A DNA stretch of 64,000 bases from COE1 sp949066965 (GCA_949066965.1 CARTDA010000018.1:6353-70352), one strand, 5' to 3'. Shown: positions 33,904 through 40,839, numbered from the stretch's first letter. Numbers and translations are program-made. Notes: generated by a model not told the origin, from the sequence alone.

Positions 33904-33932
33904 ATATTAATATCTAAAATACACTTTGTCAA
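33904..33932 (-). promoter_or_regulatory. Early lytic promoter (leftward)
   Basis: On the minus strand TTGACA (33932-33927), 17 bases, TAATAT (33909-33904): a near-consensus sigma-A promoter aimed at the lytic genes. Confidence 0.8.
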
Positions 33933-33949
33933 CGTCTTTTTGTGTATTT
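33917..33949. promoter_or_regulatory. Repressor operator candidate in the switch
   Basis: Perfect 8-bp arms AAATACAC (33917-33924) and GTGTATTT (33942-33949) flank the -35 of the lytic promoter. They lie between the two divergent promoters. A third related half-site, TATACACAT, lies nearby at about 33896. Likely repressor binding site, inferred. Confidence 0.65.
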
Positions 33950-33963
33950 AATCAACTTTTTTA

Positions 33964-33992
33964 TTGACGATATGATAAAATGACTGTATAAT
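33964..33992 (+). promoter_or_regulatory. Repressor promoter
   Basis: TTGACG (33964-33969), 17 bases, TATAAT (33987-33992). This overlap with a potential TTG start at 33992 excludes that start. Confidence 0.85.
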
Positions 33993-34015
33993 TGTTTTCA
34001 AAGAAGGTGAATTTA

Positions 34016-34405
34016 ATGAATGAACGCATTAAAGAATTAAGAAAATATCTTAATCTTACTCAAGATGAATTTGGATCAAAATTAGGTATTAAAAAATCTG
34101 CTGTGAGCAAAATTGAAAAGGGAGAAAACGGCTCGACTGACCAAATGATAAAATTAATGGTAAAAGAATTTGGTGTTAATGAAAACTGGCTTCGAACCGG
34201 TGATGGTGATATGTTTCCAGATTTCGACAGAACTGACGCTATTGCAAAACTTGCAGATGATATTATGACAGAAGTTCCAGACTCCTTTAAAAGCCGACTT
34301 GTCACAGCATTAGCCCAAATGTCAGATGAGCAATGGAAGCTTTTGGAAGATATTACATATAAAGTTGCCAACGGTGAATATCCTTTATTCAACAAAAAAG
34401 ACTAA
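34016..34405 (+). CDS. CI-type phage repressor (XRE family)
   Basis: A 129-residue repressor. A helix-turn-helix at residues 2-60 (ERIKELRKYLNLTQDEFGSK, GIKKSAVSKIEKGENGST) is followed by the WLRTGDGDMF motif and a helical C-terminus (LVTALAQMSDEQWKLLEDIT). ATG 34016 with AAGAAGGTG is preferred over TTG 33992, which lies in the -10. It should shut off the divergent lytic promoter, and may also bind ahead of the integrase. No protease-like autocleavage domain is seen, so derepression by simple RecA cleavage is not obvious. Confidence 0.88.
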   Translation: MNERIKELRKYLNLTQDEFGSKLGIKKSAVSKIEKGENGSTDQMIKLMVKEFGVNENWLRTGDGDMFPDFDRTDAIAKLADDIMTEVPDSFKSRLVTALAQMSDEQWKLLEDITYKVANGEYPLFNKKD

Positions 34406-34430
34406 TACTTATCCAGTATCAGTCTTTTTT
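34394..34430. terminator. Bidirectional terminator after the repressor
   Basis: AAAAAGACT...AGTCTTTTTT with a longer, imperfect stem (ATACT/AGTAT). Serves the repressor and the leftward small ORF. Confidence 0.8.
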
Positions 34431-34547
34431 GTTCTCCTGTCGTTCTCTTTTCAACGTCAATTTCAAAAATGTTTCTACCATTTTTATACGCTCTATGTTG
34501 TGAATCTTCTGGAGCATAGCAATAATATTCTTTTTCCTTTCCTCCAT
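34419..34547 (-). CDS. Small leftward ORF (module A)
   Basis: A 42-residue charged protein (MEERKKNIIAMLQKIHNIER) with GAGGTG five bases before ATG 34547. A related ORF lies at the same place in module B (36226-36333). Convergent with the repressor. Confidence 0.5.
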   Translation of the reverse strand: MEERKKNIIAMLQKIHNIERIKMVETFLKLTLKRERQENKKD

Positions 34548-34677
34548 AGCATCACCTCTAATCATCTGTTTGGTTATTATCTACACTAAAATGTTATCAT
34601 ACTCTAAGCCATAAAATCCACCCTCATGTTTTCATATCTTACTTTTTGCGCAAATTTCGTCAGATACTACCAAAAAA

Positions 34678-34783
34678 CTAACCGTCATTTTTTTATAGTT
34701 TCTTGCAGAATGTATACTTTTTAACCAATAAATTACAAAATCCTACTTACATTCTTGTCTTTCTCCGATTTATGCCTTATAAT
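34678..34783 (+). promoter_or_regulatory. Leader module 3 and long direct repeat (copy A)
   Basis: An 88-base block (34678-34765) nearly identical to 36468-36554, followed by the promoter TTGTCT (34755-34760), 17 bases, TATAAT (34778-34783). The region after it is a degenerate form of the leader hairpin. Confidence 0.75.
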
Positions 34784-34843
34784 TTACTTATGGGTTGCTA
34801 CATCAGTCACATATAAATACCACAAATCAAGGGAGGAACATAC

Positions 34844-35557
34844 ATGAATAACTTTTTTCTTGCACTGCTACTAATCAGCCTGTTGTGCATCATCATTTTC
34901 ATTATCCAAATATTAACTAATCTTGTCAAAAAACAACCCACAAAGAATTCCTTCATAAAATTAGGATTATCTGCAGCAGTACTTATCATTAGTTTCTTGG
35001 GCTTTGGATTTACTACAGATACATCACGCACTAATATGAATAATTCCGAACTCACAATAAATAATTTATCACCAGAAAATTCTAAACCAATTTCCGTTGA
35101 CGAGCAAAGCAGCCTTAAATCAGAAACCAAATCGGTAGCAAATTCTGAATCAATTTCTGACAAAACAGAAACGCAGGGCGTAACTGACCTGTTTCAAGAA
35201 GTATATCTTCCCTATGCCAACAGGGAAAAACCCTTCGCATTCAGCTTGGTTAAACAATTTGCCCAAAATACCAATTATGAAATAGATATAACCGAACCTT
35301 CTTCAGAAGAACTTGGCACCATTACACTTACAGCCGCAAATGGCGATTATGTTTGGTTTAGTTTTAGAAATATTAATGATATTGAAATTATTATGACCGT
35401 GAGTTACTTTCAATTCTCCAGTAATTCAGAAGTGTCATTATCCAATTATAGTGATGACGGCTCCCCCTTATATGATATTTACAAAACCCACGTACTTGGC
35501 GAACCAATTTCTAATGTAACCAACACCCAAGAACAACAAGCCTTTTTATTTGAATAG
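34844..35557 (+). CDS. Membrane-anchored protein of unknown function (module A cargo)
   Basis: A 237-residue protein with two N-terminal hydrophobic segments (residues 2-27 and 38-58), then an Asn/Ser/Glu-rich linker and a soluble alpha/beta domain of about 120 residues. GGGAGG stands nine bases before the ATG. Its C-terminal end (NTQEQQAFLFE) is encoded by a repeat also present after the 36632 gene. AT-rich compared with the phage core. It could be a lysogenic-conversion or exclusion gene; nothing proves a role. Confidence 0.6.
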   Translation: MNNFFLALLLISLLCIIIFIIQILTNLVKKQPTKNSFIKLGLSAAVLIISFLGFGFTTDTSRTNMNNSELTINNLSPENSKPISVDEQSSLKSETKSVANSESISDKTETQGVTDLFQEVYLPYANREKPFAFSLVKQFAQNTNYEIDITEPSSEELGTITLTAANGDYVWFSFRNINDIEIIMTVSYFQFSSNSEVSLSNYSDDGSPLYDIYKTHVLGEPISNVTNTQEQQAFLFE

Positions 35558-35583
35558 AGATAACATAAAAGCGACAGCCCATA
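35491..35583 (+). repeat. 3' direct repeat, copy A
   Basis: About 90 bases nearly identical to 37411-37502, covering the last codons of the gene and the left half of a terminator stem (AGCGACAGCCC). In this copy the terminator's right half is missing and the sequence changes into a repressor remnant. Confidence 0.8.
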
Positions 35584-35586
35584 ATT

Positions 35587-35841
35587 TGCCGAGAATTTCG
35601 TGTTGATCCTATATGGCTAGCGACAGGTGAGGGAGAACCAACCATTGACCAATCTGTAGAACTGATTGAAATGTTGGATAAATTGCTACATAACGAGAGC
35701 AAGCTTGCAAAGACCATGTTTAAAATGTTTGCACAATACACGCTTGAAGATTGGAAAGACCTTGAACGAATTGTAAACAAAAGTGCCGAATACATAAAAA
35801 TGCTTGAATCTAAAGATGAATCTGATGAAAATATGATTTGA
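35587..35841 (+). pseudogene. C-terminal remnant of a second phage repressor
   Basis: An 84-codon open stretch without a start: EFRVDPIWLATGEGEPTIDQ and FAQYTLEDWKDLERIVNKSA. It lines up with the second half of the repressor at 34016 (EFGVNENWLRTGDGDMF), at family-level similarity only. It begins exactly where the 3' repeat stops, so it marks a recombination junction. Confidence 0.8.
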
Positions 35842-35965
35842 TTTTTAAGAAGGTATGTGTTATATTGTAATTGAAAAGGCAATACCAATAGACGGTTAGC
35901 CCAAGGTTAACAGTTACTCAATAAAAATAACCGCTAACTTTTCCAGGAGCAGCGGTTATTTTTAT
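35838..35965 (+). ncRNA. Probable antitoxin RNA of a type I toxin-antitoxin locus
   Basis: Promoter TTGATT (35838-35843), 17 bases, TATATT (35861-35866). Expected RNA from about 35873 to the terminator at 35922-35964, about 92 nt, convergent with the toxin mRNA and overlapping its 3' end. No ORF. Its 5' sequence (GGCAATACCAAT..ACGGTTAGCC) recurs inverted at the toxin mRNA's own 5' end. Confidence 0.6.
35922..35964. terminator. Shared bidirectional terminator of the toxin-antitoxin locus
   Basis: A perfect 14-bp stem TAAAAATAACCGCT/AGCGGTTATTTTTA with a 15-base loop, usable on both strands. Confidence 0.85.
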
Positions 35966-35967
35966 AC

Positions 35968-36054
35968 CTATCTTTTACTTCCGACTGCATAACCCAGCGC
36001 AAACATTGTCGCACTCAGGCTTATTACTGCAATCAGACCTTCAAGCGTCAGCAT
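35968..36054 (-). CDS. Small hydrophobic type I toxin (holin-like toxin family)
   Basis: A 28-residue peptide: MLTLEGLIAVISLSATMFAL then GYAVGSKR. One membrane helix with a short basic end is the pattern of TxpA/BsrG-like and Fst-like toxins. AAAGGAGA lies eight bases before the ATG. The stop is immediately before the shared terminator. Overproduction of such peptides damages the membrane; here this is inferred only. An upstream 11-codon leader overlaps its start. Confidence 0.7.
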   Translation of the reverse strand: MLTLEGLIAVISLSATMFALGYAVGSKR

Positions 36055-36083
36055 AAAGCCTTTCTCCTTTGTGTATTTCCCAT
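36048..36083 (-). CDS. Leader peptide coupled to the toxin
   Basis: MGNTQRRKALC, ATG at 36083 with a very strong AAAGGAGGT upstream. Its stop (TGA 36050-36048) overlaps the toxin ATG region, so ribosomes ending here could restart on the toxin or mask its start. Confidence 0.5.
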   Translation of the reverse strand: MGNTQRRKALC

Positions 36084-36180
36084 ATGTAGACCTCCTTTCA
36101 TGGATAGCAAGCTATCGGGAGCTCTTGGAATTACATTCCAGCGAAGGCTAACCGCCTACCGTTTTGGTATTGCCATTCAA

Positions 36181-36209
36181 AGTATACCACATCCGTTGCG
36201 ACGTCGCAA
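36181..36209 (-). promoter_or_regulatory. Toxin promoter overlapping the 16-bp palindrome
   Basis: Minus strand TTGCGA (36209-36204), 17 bases, TATACT (36186-36181). The -35 lies within the palindrome 36195-36210, so a protein binding the palindrome would cover the promoter. Confidence 0.7.
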
Positions 36210-36210
36210 C
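36195..36210. repeat. 16-bp palindrome GTTGCGACGTCGCAAC, copy 3
   Basis: Perfect third copy. A relative with a changed centre, TTGCGATATCGCAA, lies at 39558-39571 just after hicB. Confidence 0.9.
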
Positions 36211-36225
36211 GAAAAAAACTATTTT

Positions 36226-36333
36226 TCAAAACCCACCTTTTAAATAACAGAATAACAAAAAATTATAAACTTCTTTCAATCTACTCTCACCAATCATGTC
36301 AAGTAACTTAATAATTTTATCCTTGTATCCCAT
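36226..36333 (-). CDS. Small leftward ORF (module B)
   Basis: A 35-residue peptide (MGYKDKIIKLLDMIGESRLK) with AGGTG before the ATG. It is the positional and likely family counterpart of the 34419-34547 ORF, and lies just upstream of the toxin promoter. Confidence 0.45.
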   Translation of the reverse strand: MGYKDKIIKLLDMIGESRLKEVYNFLLFCYLKGGF

Positions 36334-36467
36334 ATCTGCACCTGTTGCCTTTCGTCTGACTATGACATACTCTACACCTTTATGCTATCACATTCTAAGG
36401 TCTGAAATCTACCCTCGTATTTTCATATCTTGTACTTAGATAAATTTTCAGAAATATGCACAAAGAA

Positions 36468-36572
36468 CTAACCGTCATTTTTTATAGTTTCTTACAGAAT
36501 GTATACTTTTTAACCAATAAATTACAAAATCCTACTTACATTCTTGTCTTTCTCTAGTATCTGTCTTATACT
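36468..36572 (+). promoter_or_regulatory. Leader module 4 and long direct repeat (copy B)
   Basis: The repeat block (36468-36554) differs from copy A at about two positions. The promoter is TTGTCT (36544-36549), 17 bases, TATACT (36567-36572), followed by a degenerate form of the leader hairpin. Confidence 0.75.
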
Positions 36573-36631
36573 GTATTTATAGACTGTTACAACAGTTAAA
36601 CTCTTCACAATTAAAGAAAGGAACAAAATAC

Positions 36632-37396
36632 ATGAATCCAACTGATATTGAACTAAAAAATATTATAATTAAAGATGATATAATTACTATTTTTTCTGCA
36701 TCCGGAGAAAAAATATGTTCTGATTCTGTACAAAATTATACTTTAAGATATTATGACATACTTACTCCTCTTATCGGAAAAAATTATCTGGAAGTCGTAT
36801 TATCTCATCCATCTATAGATCATCCTTTTATTTTAAAAGCCAAAGAAAACGAACCAACATTTGACAAATTAAAAGACTTTTGCAAATATTTGAAAAAACA
36901 TGCTACAGTTGATATTGTGAAAAGACGTAGTCAACTTATAAAATCAAAAAATACCCGGATTAAGAATTACATTTTTATTTTGATAATATTCGGAATAATC
37001 ATAGGGAGTTTTATCAATTCAAAGAATTCTACTGGCAATGTAAAGTCAGGAACATATGACATCAACGGAGATTCCTTTTACTTTTCTGACTCTGTCAGAA
37101 ACGATGTTACTGACAGATGGAGAATATCTACTACTACATCTTCACAGGATGTAACACAATATGCCATAGATTATTATAATACACTTTTTAGTTCAGATGA
37201 TGAAATCCATGCTATCGTGAACTTTACTCTCAATACCACTACATCTATTTCAGTTCTTGTTAATGGAACGCTTCGTGTGGCAATACATGAATATGTAGAT
37301 GGCGAAGAACATGATGCTAAAGAATTATTTAATGGTATGCTGTTAGGTGAATATTATATAAATATTGAATCTGGACAAATCGAAAAAATTCAGTAG
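36632..37396 (+). CDS. Membrane protein of unknown function (module B cargo)
   Basis: A 254-residue protein. The first 105 residues are cytoplasmic and look like a PH-like or beta-rich domain (IIIKDDIITIFSASGEKICS); one TM helix follows (about 110-130, IFILIIFGIIIGSFI), then an extracellular alpha/beta domain of 120 residues. AAAGGAAC precedes the ATG. It is unrelated to the module A protein though both flanks are nearly the same. AT-rich. Role unknown. Confidence 0.6.
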   Translation: MNPTDIELKNIIIKDDIITIFSASGEKICSDSVQNYTLRYYDILTPLIGKNYLEVVLSHPSIDHPFILKAKENEPTFDKLKDFCKYLKKHATVDIVKRRSQLIKSKNTRIKNYIFILIIFGIIIGSFINSKNSTGNVKSGTYDINGDSFYFSDSVRNDVTDRWRISTTTSSQDVTQYAIDYYNTLFSSDDEIHAIVNFTLNTTTSISVLVNGTLRVAIHEYVDGEEHDAKELFNGMLLGEYYINIESGQIEKIQ

Positions 37397-37410
37397 CATA
37401 CCAATCCTAT

Positions 37411-37502
37411 GCACTTGACGAATCAATTTCTAATGTAACCAACACCCAAGAACAACAAGCCTTTTTATTTGAATAGAAATAACATAAAAGCGACAGCCCA
37501 TA
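37411..37502 (+). repeat. 3' direct repeat, copy B
   Basis: Near-identical to 35491-35583. It still holds the final codons (QEQQAFLFE) of a module-A-type gene after the end of the 36632 gene, so the original gene was replaced and only its tail remains. Confidence 0.8.
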
Positions 37503-37522
37503 TTACGATCCGGGATGTCGCT
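37489..37522. terminator. Bidirectional terminator
   Basis: AGCGACAGCCC..GGGATGTCGCT stem followed by CTTATTTTC. It separates the convergent genes 36632 and 37884. This is the intact form of the half-terminator at 35572-35583. Confidence 0.8.
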
Positions 37523-37536
37523 CTTATTTTCTATAT

Positions 37537-37884
37537 TCAGTTTTTTTTTTCCATGATAAGTGCTACAATTGCCATGATAGCACATATCAAAGCCCAAGTA
37601 GACCATATCATTAAATCAGTAAAGCTTCCTGACAAGGCATAACCTATTATCGCCCCTATCGCAAGAATAATCCCAATCGCAGCATTGCCACCCTTTTTGT
37701 TCATCGTTGCCAGCGAGACAATACCTCCTGTGAAAATCAAAATCGCAACAAGAACCCCTGCCGTTCCACTGACTTCTCCATTCTTTTCAATCGTATTCGC
37801 AATTCCCGCTGCACATGACTGGAATACAATCAAGCAAGAAAAGAGAATAGACAGAACACCAGATACAAGTTTCCAAATTTTCAT
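37537..37884 (-). CDS. Four-helix membrane protein of unknown function
   Basis: A 115-residue membrane protein, four hydrophobic segments (about residues 7-29, 44-62, 69-84 and 92-110), starting MKIWKLVSGVLSILFSCLIV. AGGAGGAATTGCTAA stands before the ATG. It resembles small uncharacterised membrane proteins in Clostridia, some beside toxin or exclusion genes. No specific function. Confidence 0.6.
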   Translation of the reverse strand: MKIWKLVSGVLSILFSCLIVFQSCAAGIANTIEKNGEVSGTAGVLVAILIFTGGIVSLATMNKKGGNAAIGIILAIGAIIGYALSGSFTDLMIWSTWALICAIMAIVALIMEKKN

Positions 37885-37995
37885 TTAGCAATTCCTCCTG
37901 TGTATTTCCTTTATTTTCTCATATGTACTACCTATAAGTCAAGATTTTTATTCTACAGATATATGAACATATCATTTTTCTGTTACCAAATTATC

Positions 37996-38055
37996 GCAAA
38001 ACTCTTTTATTTTCCGCCAATTCATAGTATACTATTAATGTAGTCTTAAAATCAT
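37996..38055 (+). repeat. Promoter repeat, copy 1
   Basis: About 60 bases (AAAACTCTTTTATTT...AGTATACTATTAATGTAG) highly similar to 39586-39644. The -10 would be TATACT. Precedes the secreted-protein gene. Confidence 0.6.
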
Positions 38056-38075
38056 AAACGAAAGAAGGTATTTTT

Positions 38076-38684
38076 ATGAAGAAAAAACTTTTAAAATCAA
38101 CACTCCTGACCCTGCTATTCAGCTTACTGTTTTCCATCAATGTATTTGCTGCCGGACTCACACAGGACGCTGCAGGCATCCATTACATGAATGATGATGG
38201 TACCTTTGTTACATCCTCATGGGTAGAAATTTCTAACCTTTGGTTTCTCTTTGATGCAAACGGCGTTTGTGTGAACCCTGCCGGAGCACTTACTCCTAAT
38301 GATGAAGATGGGCTTTACCAGATTGTAACCTCTTATACCCCATTTGCTACTACCGATACTGCATTGCTTAATCAATGTCTCACAAATGGTACTGTAGTAA
38401 ACGTTGGAGGTCAATATTTCATAACACCTGAAGCTTCAACCATTATGCGCAATGCAAACCGTACAGCTGCCAATAATACTGAAAATAATTTCAATACATA
38501 TGACAATACAGAGCAACAACAAACTACTGCTACTTATGTTCTGAATAATAATACTATGAAGATACACTATCCTTCATGTTCCTCTGTACCCAAAATTGCC
38601 CCACATAATTATGCAACTTCCGTTCAGACAGTAGAAGAACTTATTGCTTTGGGATATACTACTTGCAAGATATGCTTTAAATAA
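38076..38684 (+). CDS. Secreted protein with C-terminal Cys motif
   Basis: A 202-residue exported protein: signal peptide (MKKKLLKSTLLTLLFSLLFS, cut after VFAA), then a short WxxxxxxWFLFDANGVC repeat like cell-wall-binding modules, an Asn/Thr-rich spacer, and a 45-residue tail MKIHYPSC...TTCKICF. The tail resembles the zinc-binding end found on several secreted Clostridia proteins. AGAAGG precedes ATG. As a lysogeny-region gene it is likely a lysogenic-conversion product expressed from the prophage. The role is unknown. Confidence 0.65.
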   Translation: MKKKLLKSTLLTLLFSLLFSINVFAAGLTQDAAGIHYMNDDGTFVTSSWVEISNLWFLFDANGVCVNPAGALTPNDEDGLYQIVTSYTPFATTDTALLNQCLTNGTVVNVGGQYFITPEASTIMRNANRTAANNTENNFNTYDNTEQQQTTATYVLNNNTMKIHYPSCSSVPKIAPHNYATSVQTVEELIALGYTTCKICFK

Positions 38685-38700
38685 ATGAATTGATCTCTGC

Positions 38701-38806
38701 ACGATATTAATATGTAAAAAGGAGATACAATAGACGGTTATCCCAGTTAATTCATTCATAGTAAAAATAATCGCAAACTTTCTAAGGTATGCGGTTATTT
38801 TTATGC
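38701..38806 (+). ncRNA. Orphan antitoxin-like RNA remnant
   Basis: The block AATAGACGGTTATCCC..., ending in a stem AAAAATAATCGCA/TGCGGTTATTTTT, matches the antitoxin RNA of the 35.9-kb locus, but there is no toxin ORF. A promoter (TTGATC at about 38691) is only partly convincing. Confidence 0.5.
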
Positions 38807-38902
38807 TCTTTTTTCATTTAAAAACATAATTTATTATGTATTTGTATATTGACACATAATTTATTATGTATTATAATGCTATCTATAAGGAGGACTTCAC
38901 AA

Positions 38903-39100
38903 ATGAAAAGTTACTCATCAAGAGAAGTTATCGAAATACTCAAGAAAGATGGCTGGTACGAAGTCGGCTGTGATGGTGACCACCATCAATACAAGCATCC
39001 CACTAAAAAAGGCAAGGTTACAATTACTCACCCTCGAAAAGATATGCCGATAGGAACCCTAAAAAGTATTTCAAAGCAGTCAGGGATTATATTCCCATAA
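38903..39100 (+). CDS. hicA: HicA-family mRNA interferase toxin
   Basis: A 65-residue double-stranded-RNA-binding-like toxin: MKSYSSREVIEILKKDGWYE, then GDHHQYKHPTKKGKVTITHP with the family's catalytic histidine in HHQY. AAGGAGG precedes the ATG at 38903 (the longer ORF start has none). It cleaves mRNA when not bound by HicB. It forms an operon with hicB, 43 bases on. Confidence 0.9.
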   Translation: MKSYSSREVIEILKKDGWYEVGCDGDHHQYKHPTKKGKVTITHPRKDMPIGTLKSISKQSGIIFP

Positions 39101-39143
39101 TCCCCATATGCTCCTCACTAATATTTCACCAGGAGGAATCTAT

Positions 39144-39557
39144 ATGTTAAAGGACAGATATTCTTATGTAGCAGTATTTTCTTATGACGAAGATGGTATA
39201 TGCATTGAGTTTCCCGATCTGCCAGGCTGCTATCCTTGCGCGGATGCCGGAGACACCGATATGGCTCTGAAAAACGCAAAGGAAGCCATGGGGCTTCATA
39301 TCTGGGGTATGGAGCAGGACAACGAAGAACTCCCCACCCCTACCCCTATTACAGACATAACACTTGAATCAAATCAAGTTCCTGTGCTCATTGATGTATT
39401 TATGCCGCCCATCCGGGAACGCATTAACAGCAAATTTGTAAAAAAGACGCTCTCACTGCCTGCATGGCTTGCCGCCAAGGCTGACGAGGACGGTGTAAAC
39501 TGCTCCAAGATATTCCAGAATGCACTTATGGAATATCTGCATGTTAAGCAGGGTTGA
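39144..39557 (+). CDS. hicB: HicB-family antitoxin
   Basis: A 137-residue antitoxin: a partial RNase H fold (YSYVAVFSYDEDGICIEFPD, GCYPCADAGDTDMALKNAKE) and a C-terminal ribbon-helix-helix (KKTLSLPAWLAAKADEDGVN). AGGAGG before ATG 39144. It neutralises HicA and represses the operon. The pair stabilises the prophage or acts in phage defence. A palindrome TTGCGATATCGCAA lies just after its stop. Confidence 0.9.
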   Translation: MLKDRYSYVAVFSYDEDGICIEFPDLPGCYPCADAGDTDMALKNAKEAMGLHIWGMEQDNEELPTPTPITDITLESNQVPVLIDVFMPPIRERINSKFVKKTLSLPAWLAAKADEDGVNCSKIFQNALMEYLHVKQG

Positions 39558-39585
39558 TTGCGATATCGCAACCACTTAAAAGTTT

Positions 39586-39644
39586 AATAAAACTCTTTTA
39601 TTTCCATCCAGCTTGTTGTATACTATTAGTGTAGTTTAAAATTA
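39586..39644 (+). repeat. Promoter repeat, copy 2
   Basis: Similar to 37996-38055. -10 TATACT; precedes the hairpin and the HEPN-like gene. Confidence 0.6.
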
Positions 39645-39675
39645 TTAAAGGAAAAAAGCATTTATAAAAACAACA

Positions 39676-39714
39676 GATATCATAACCAAAATAATTATGT
39701 TTGGTTATGATATC
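39676..39714. repeat. Perfect 15-bp inverted repeat before the HEPN-like gene
   Basis: GATATCATAACCAAA (39676-39690), 9-base spacer, TTTGGTTATGATATC (39700-39714). It can be an operator or, in RNA, a strong hairpin in the gene's leader. Confidence 0.85.
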
Positions 39715-39757
39715 ACAACTAACTACCAAAAGAATAGCTAAAGAAAAGGGGATGCAT

Positions 39758-40756
39758 ATGAAAGATATAACTGAACGCTTATTAGATAAATCAAAAGAGG
39801 CATTTACAATGGCTATTGAACTATACAATAAACCTACAATCAAATACAGAGTTGAGGGTTTCAGTATGTTCATCTGCAATGCCTGGGAACTTATGTTAAA
39901 AGCCTATATGATAAAAGCTTTTGGCGATACCAGTATTTATTATACCGATCATCCAGACAGATCAATTGCCCTTTCCGATTGCATCAAAAAAATTTTTACT
40001 AATAAAAACGACCCCCTACGAATTAACTTAGAAAAAATAGTAGAATTACGCAATACCAGTACACACCTAATTGTCGAAGAATATGAAATGGTATATGTTC
40101 CACTCTTTCAAGCCTGTGTGTTGAATTTTAATGAAAAAATGATGGAGTTTCATGACATTGATATGACAGAAATAATTCCTCAAAATTTCCTCACTCTGTC
40201 TGTTAGCTTAAAATCATTAAGCGAAAATGAAATCAGTGCAAAATATCCTGAAATTATCAGTAAAAAGTTTCTAGATATGAAAGCAACAATTGAAAATTTG
40301 GAAAATACAGAAAACTCCAAATTTGCAATTAATATTAATGTTAATCACTATATGACCAAAAATTCCAAGCAAGCTGATGCAATTTTTCATATCGCAAAAG
40401 ATGGCGAAGAAGCAGTTGCAATTATTAAAGATATCAAAAATCCAGAACTTGTATTTAAATATACAACAAAAACATCTATAGATACACTTATAACTATACT
40501 AAAGCGAAAAAAAGTAACTCTCAAATACCATGGAGAAAATATAACACTTAATAAGTTTCACTTTTCAAATTTAATTAAATATTATGGCATTAAAGATAAT
40601 GATAAATTATGCTGGAAGTATAATGTTGGTAATACTAATTTCTTCAAGTATTCACAGCAAACATTAGATTTTCTTGCGGAAGAATTGAGAAAAGACCCCG
40701 AACACTTATTGGATAATATAAAAAATAAGCTAACCCTAGGGGCAAAGGAATTCTAA
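39758..40756 (+). CDS. DUF3644/HEPN-like protein, possible RNase or defence protein
   Basis: A 332-residue protein from ATG 39758 (AAAGGGG, six-base spacing; an upstream ATG has zero spacing). The N-terminal 120 residues look like DUF3644 (YRVEGFSMFICNAWELMLKA) and contain RNTSTH, an R-x4-H motif as in HEPN ribonucleases. The rest is alpha/beta and lysine-rich with no recognised motif. A HEPN protein in the lysogeny region may cleave RNA upon superinfection, but activity is inferred from one short motif. Confidence 0.6.
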   Translation: MKDITERLLDKSKEAFTMAIELYNKPTIKYRVEGFSMFICNAWELMLKAYMIKAFGDTSIYYTDHPDRSIALSDCIKKIFTNKNDPLRINLEKIVELRNTSTHLIVEEYEMVYVPLFQACVLNFNEKMMEFHDIDMTEIIPQNFLTLSVSLKSLSENEISAKYPEIISKKFLDMKATIENLENTENSKFAININVNHYMTKNSKQADAIFHIAKDGEEAVAIIKDIKNPELVFKYTTKTSIDTLITILKRKKVTLKYHGENITLNKFHFSNLIKYYGIKDNDKLCWKYNVGNTNFFKYSQQTLDFLAEELRKDPEHLLDNIKNKLTLGAKEF

Positions 40757-40839
40757 GCTTTGCAGCCTACTCCCATTCGGGAACCCAGCCTTATCCTTCA
40801 CGAGTTAACTTATTTATAGTATAATAATATGCACCATTT

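Noticed and set aside
33992..34015. TTG start adding eight residues to the repressor
   Set aside because: The TTG lies within the -10 hexamer of the repressor promoter, and the internal ATG has a good RBS.
22885..36210. The 16-bp palindrome as a LexA box
   Set aside because: It does not fit the Gram-positive LexA consensus (CGAAC-N4-GTTCG), so no SOS link is claimed.
33342..40756. A complete multi-gene defence island
   Set aside because: Only single candidate genes (Tad2-like, HicAB, HEPN-like, small toxins) are present; no CBASS, Thoeris, restriction or retron operon is recognisable.
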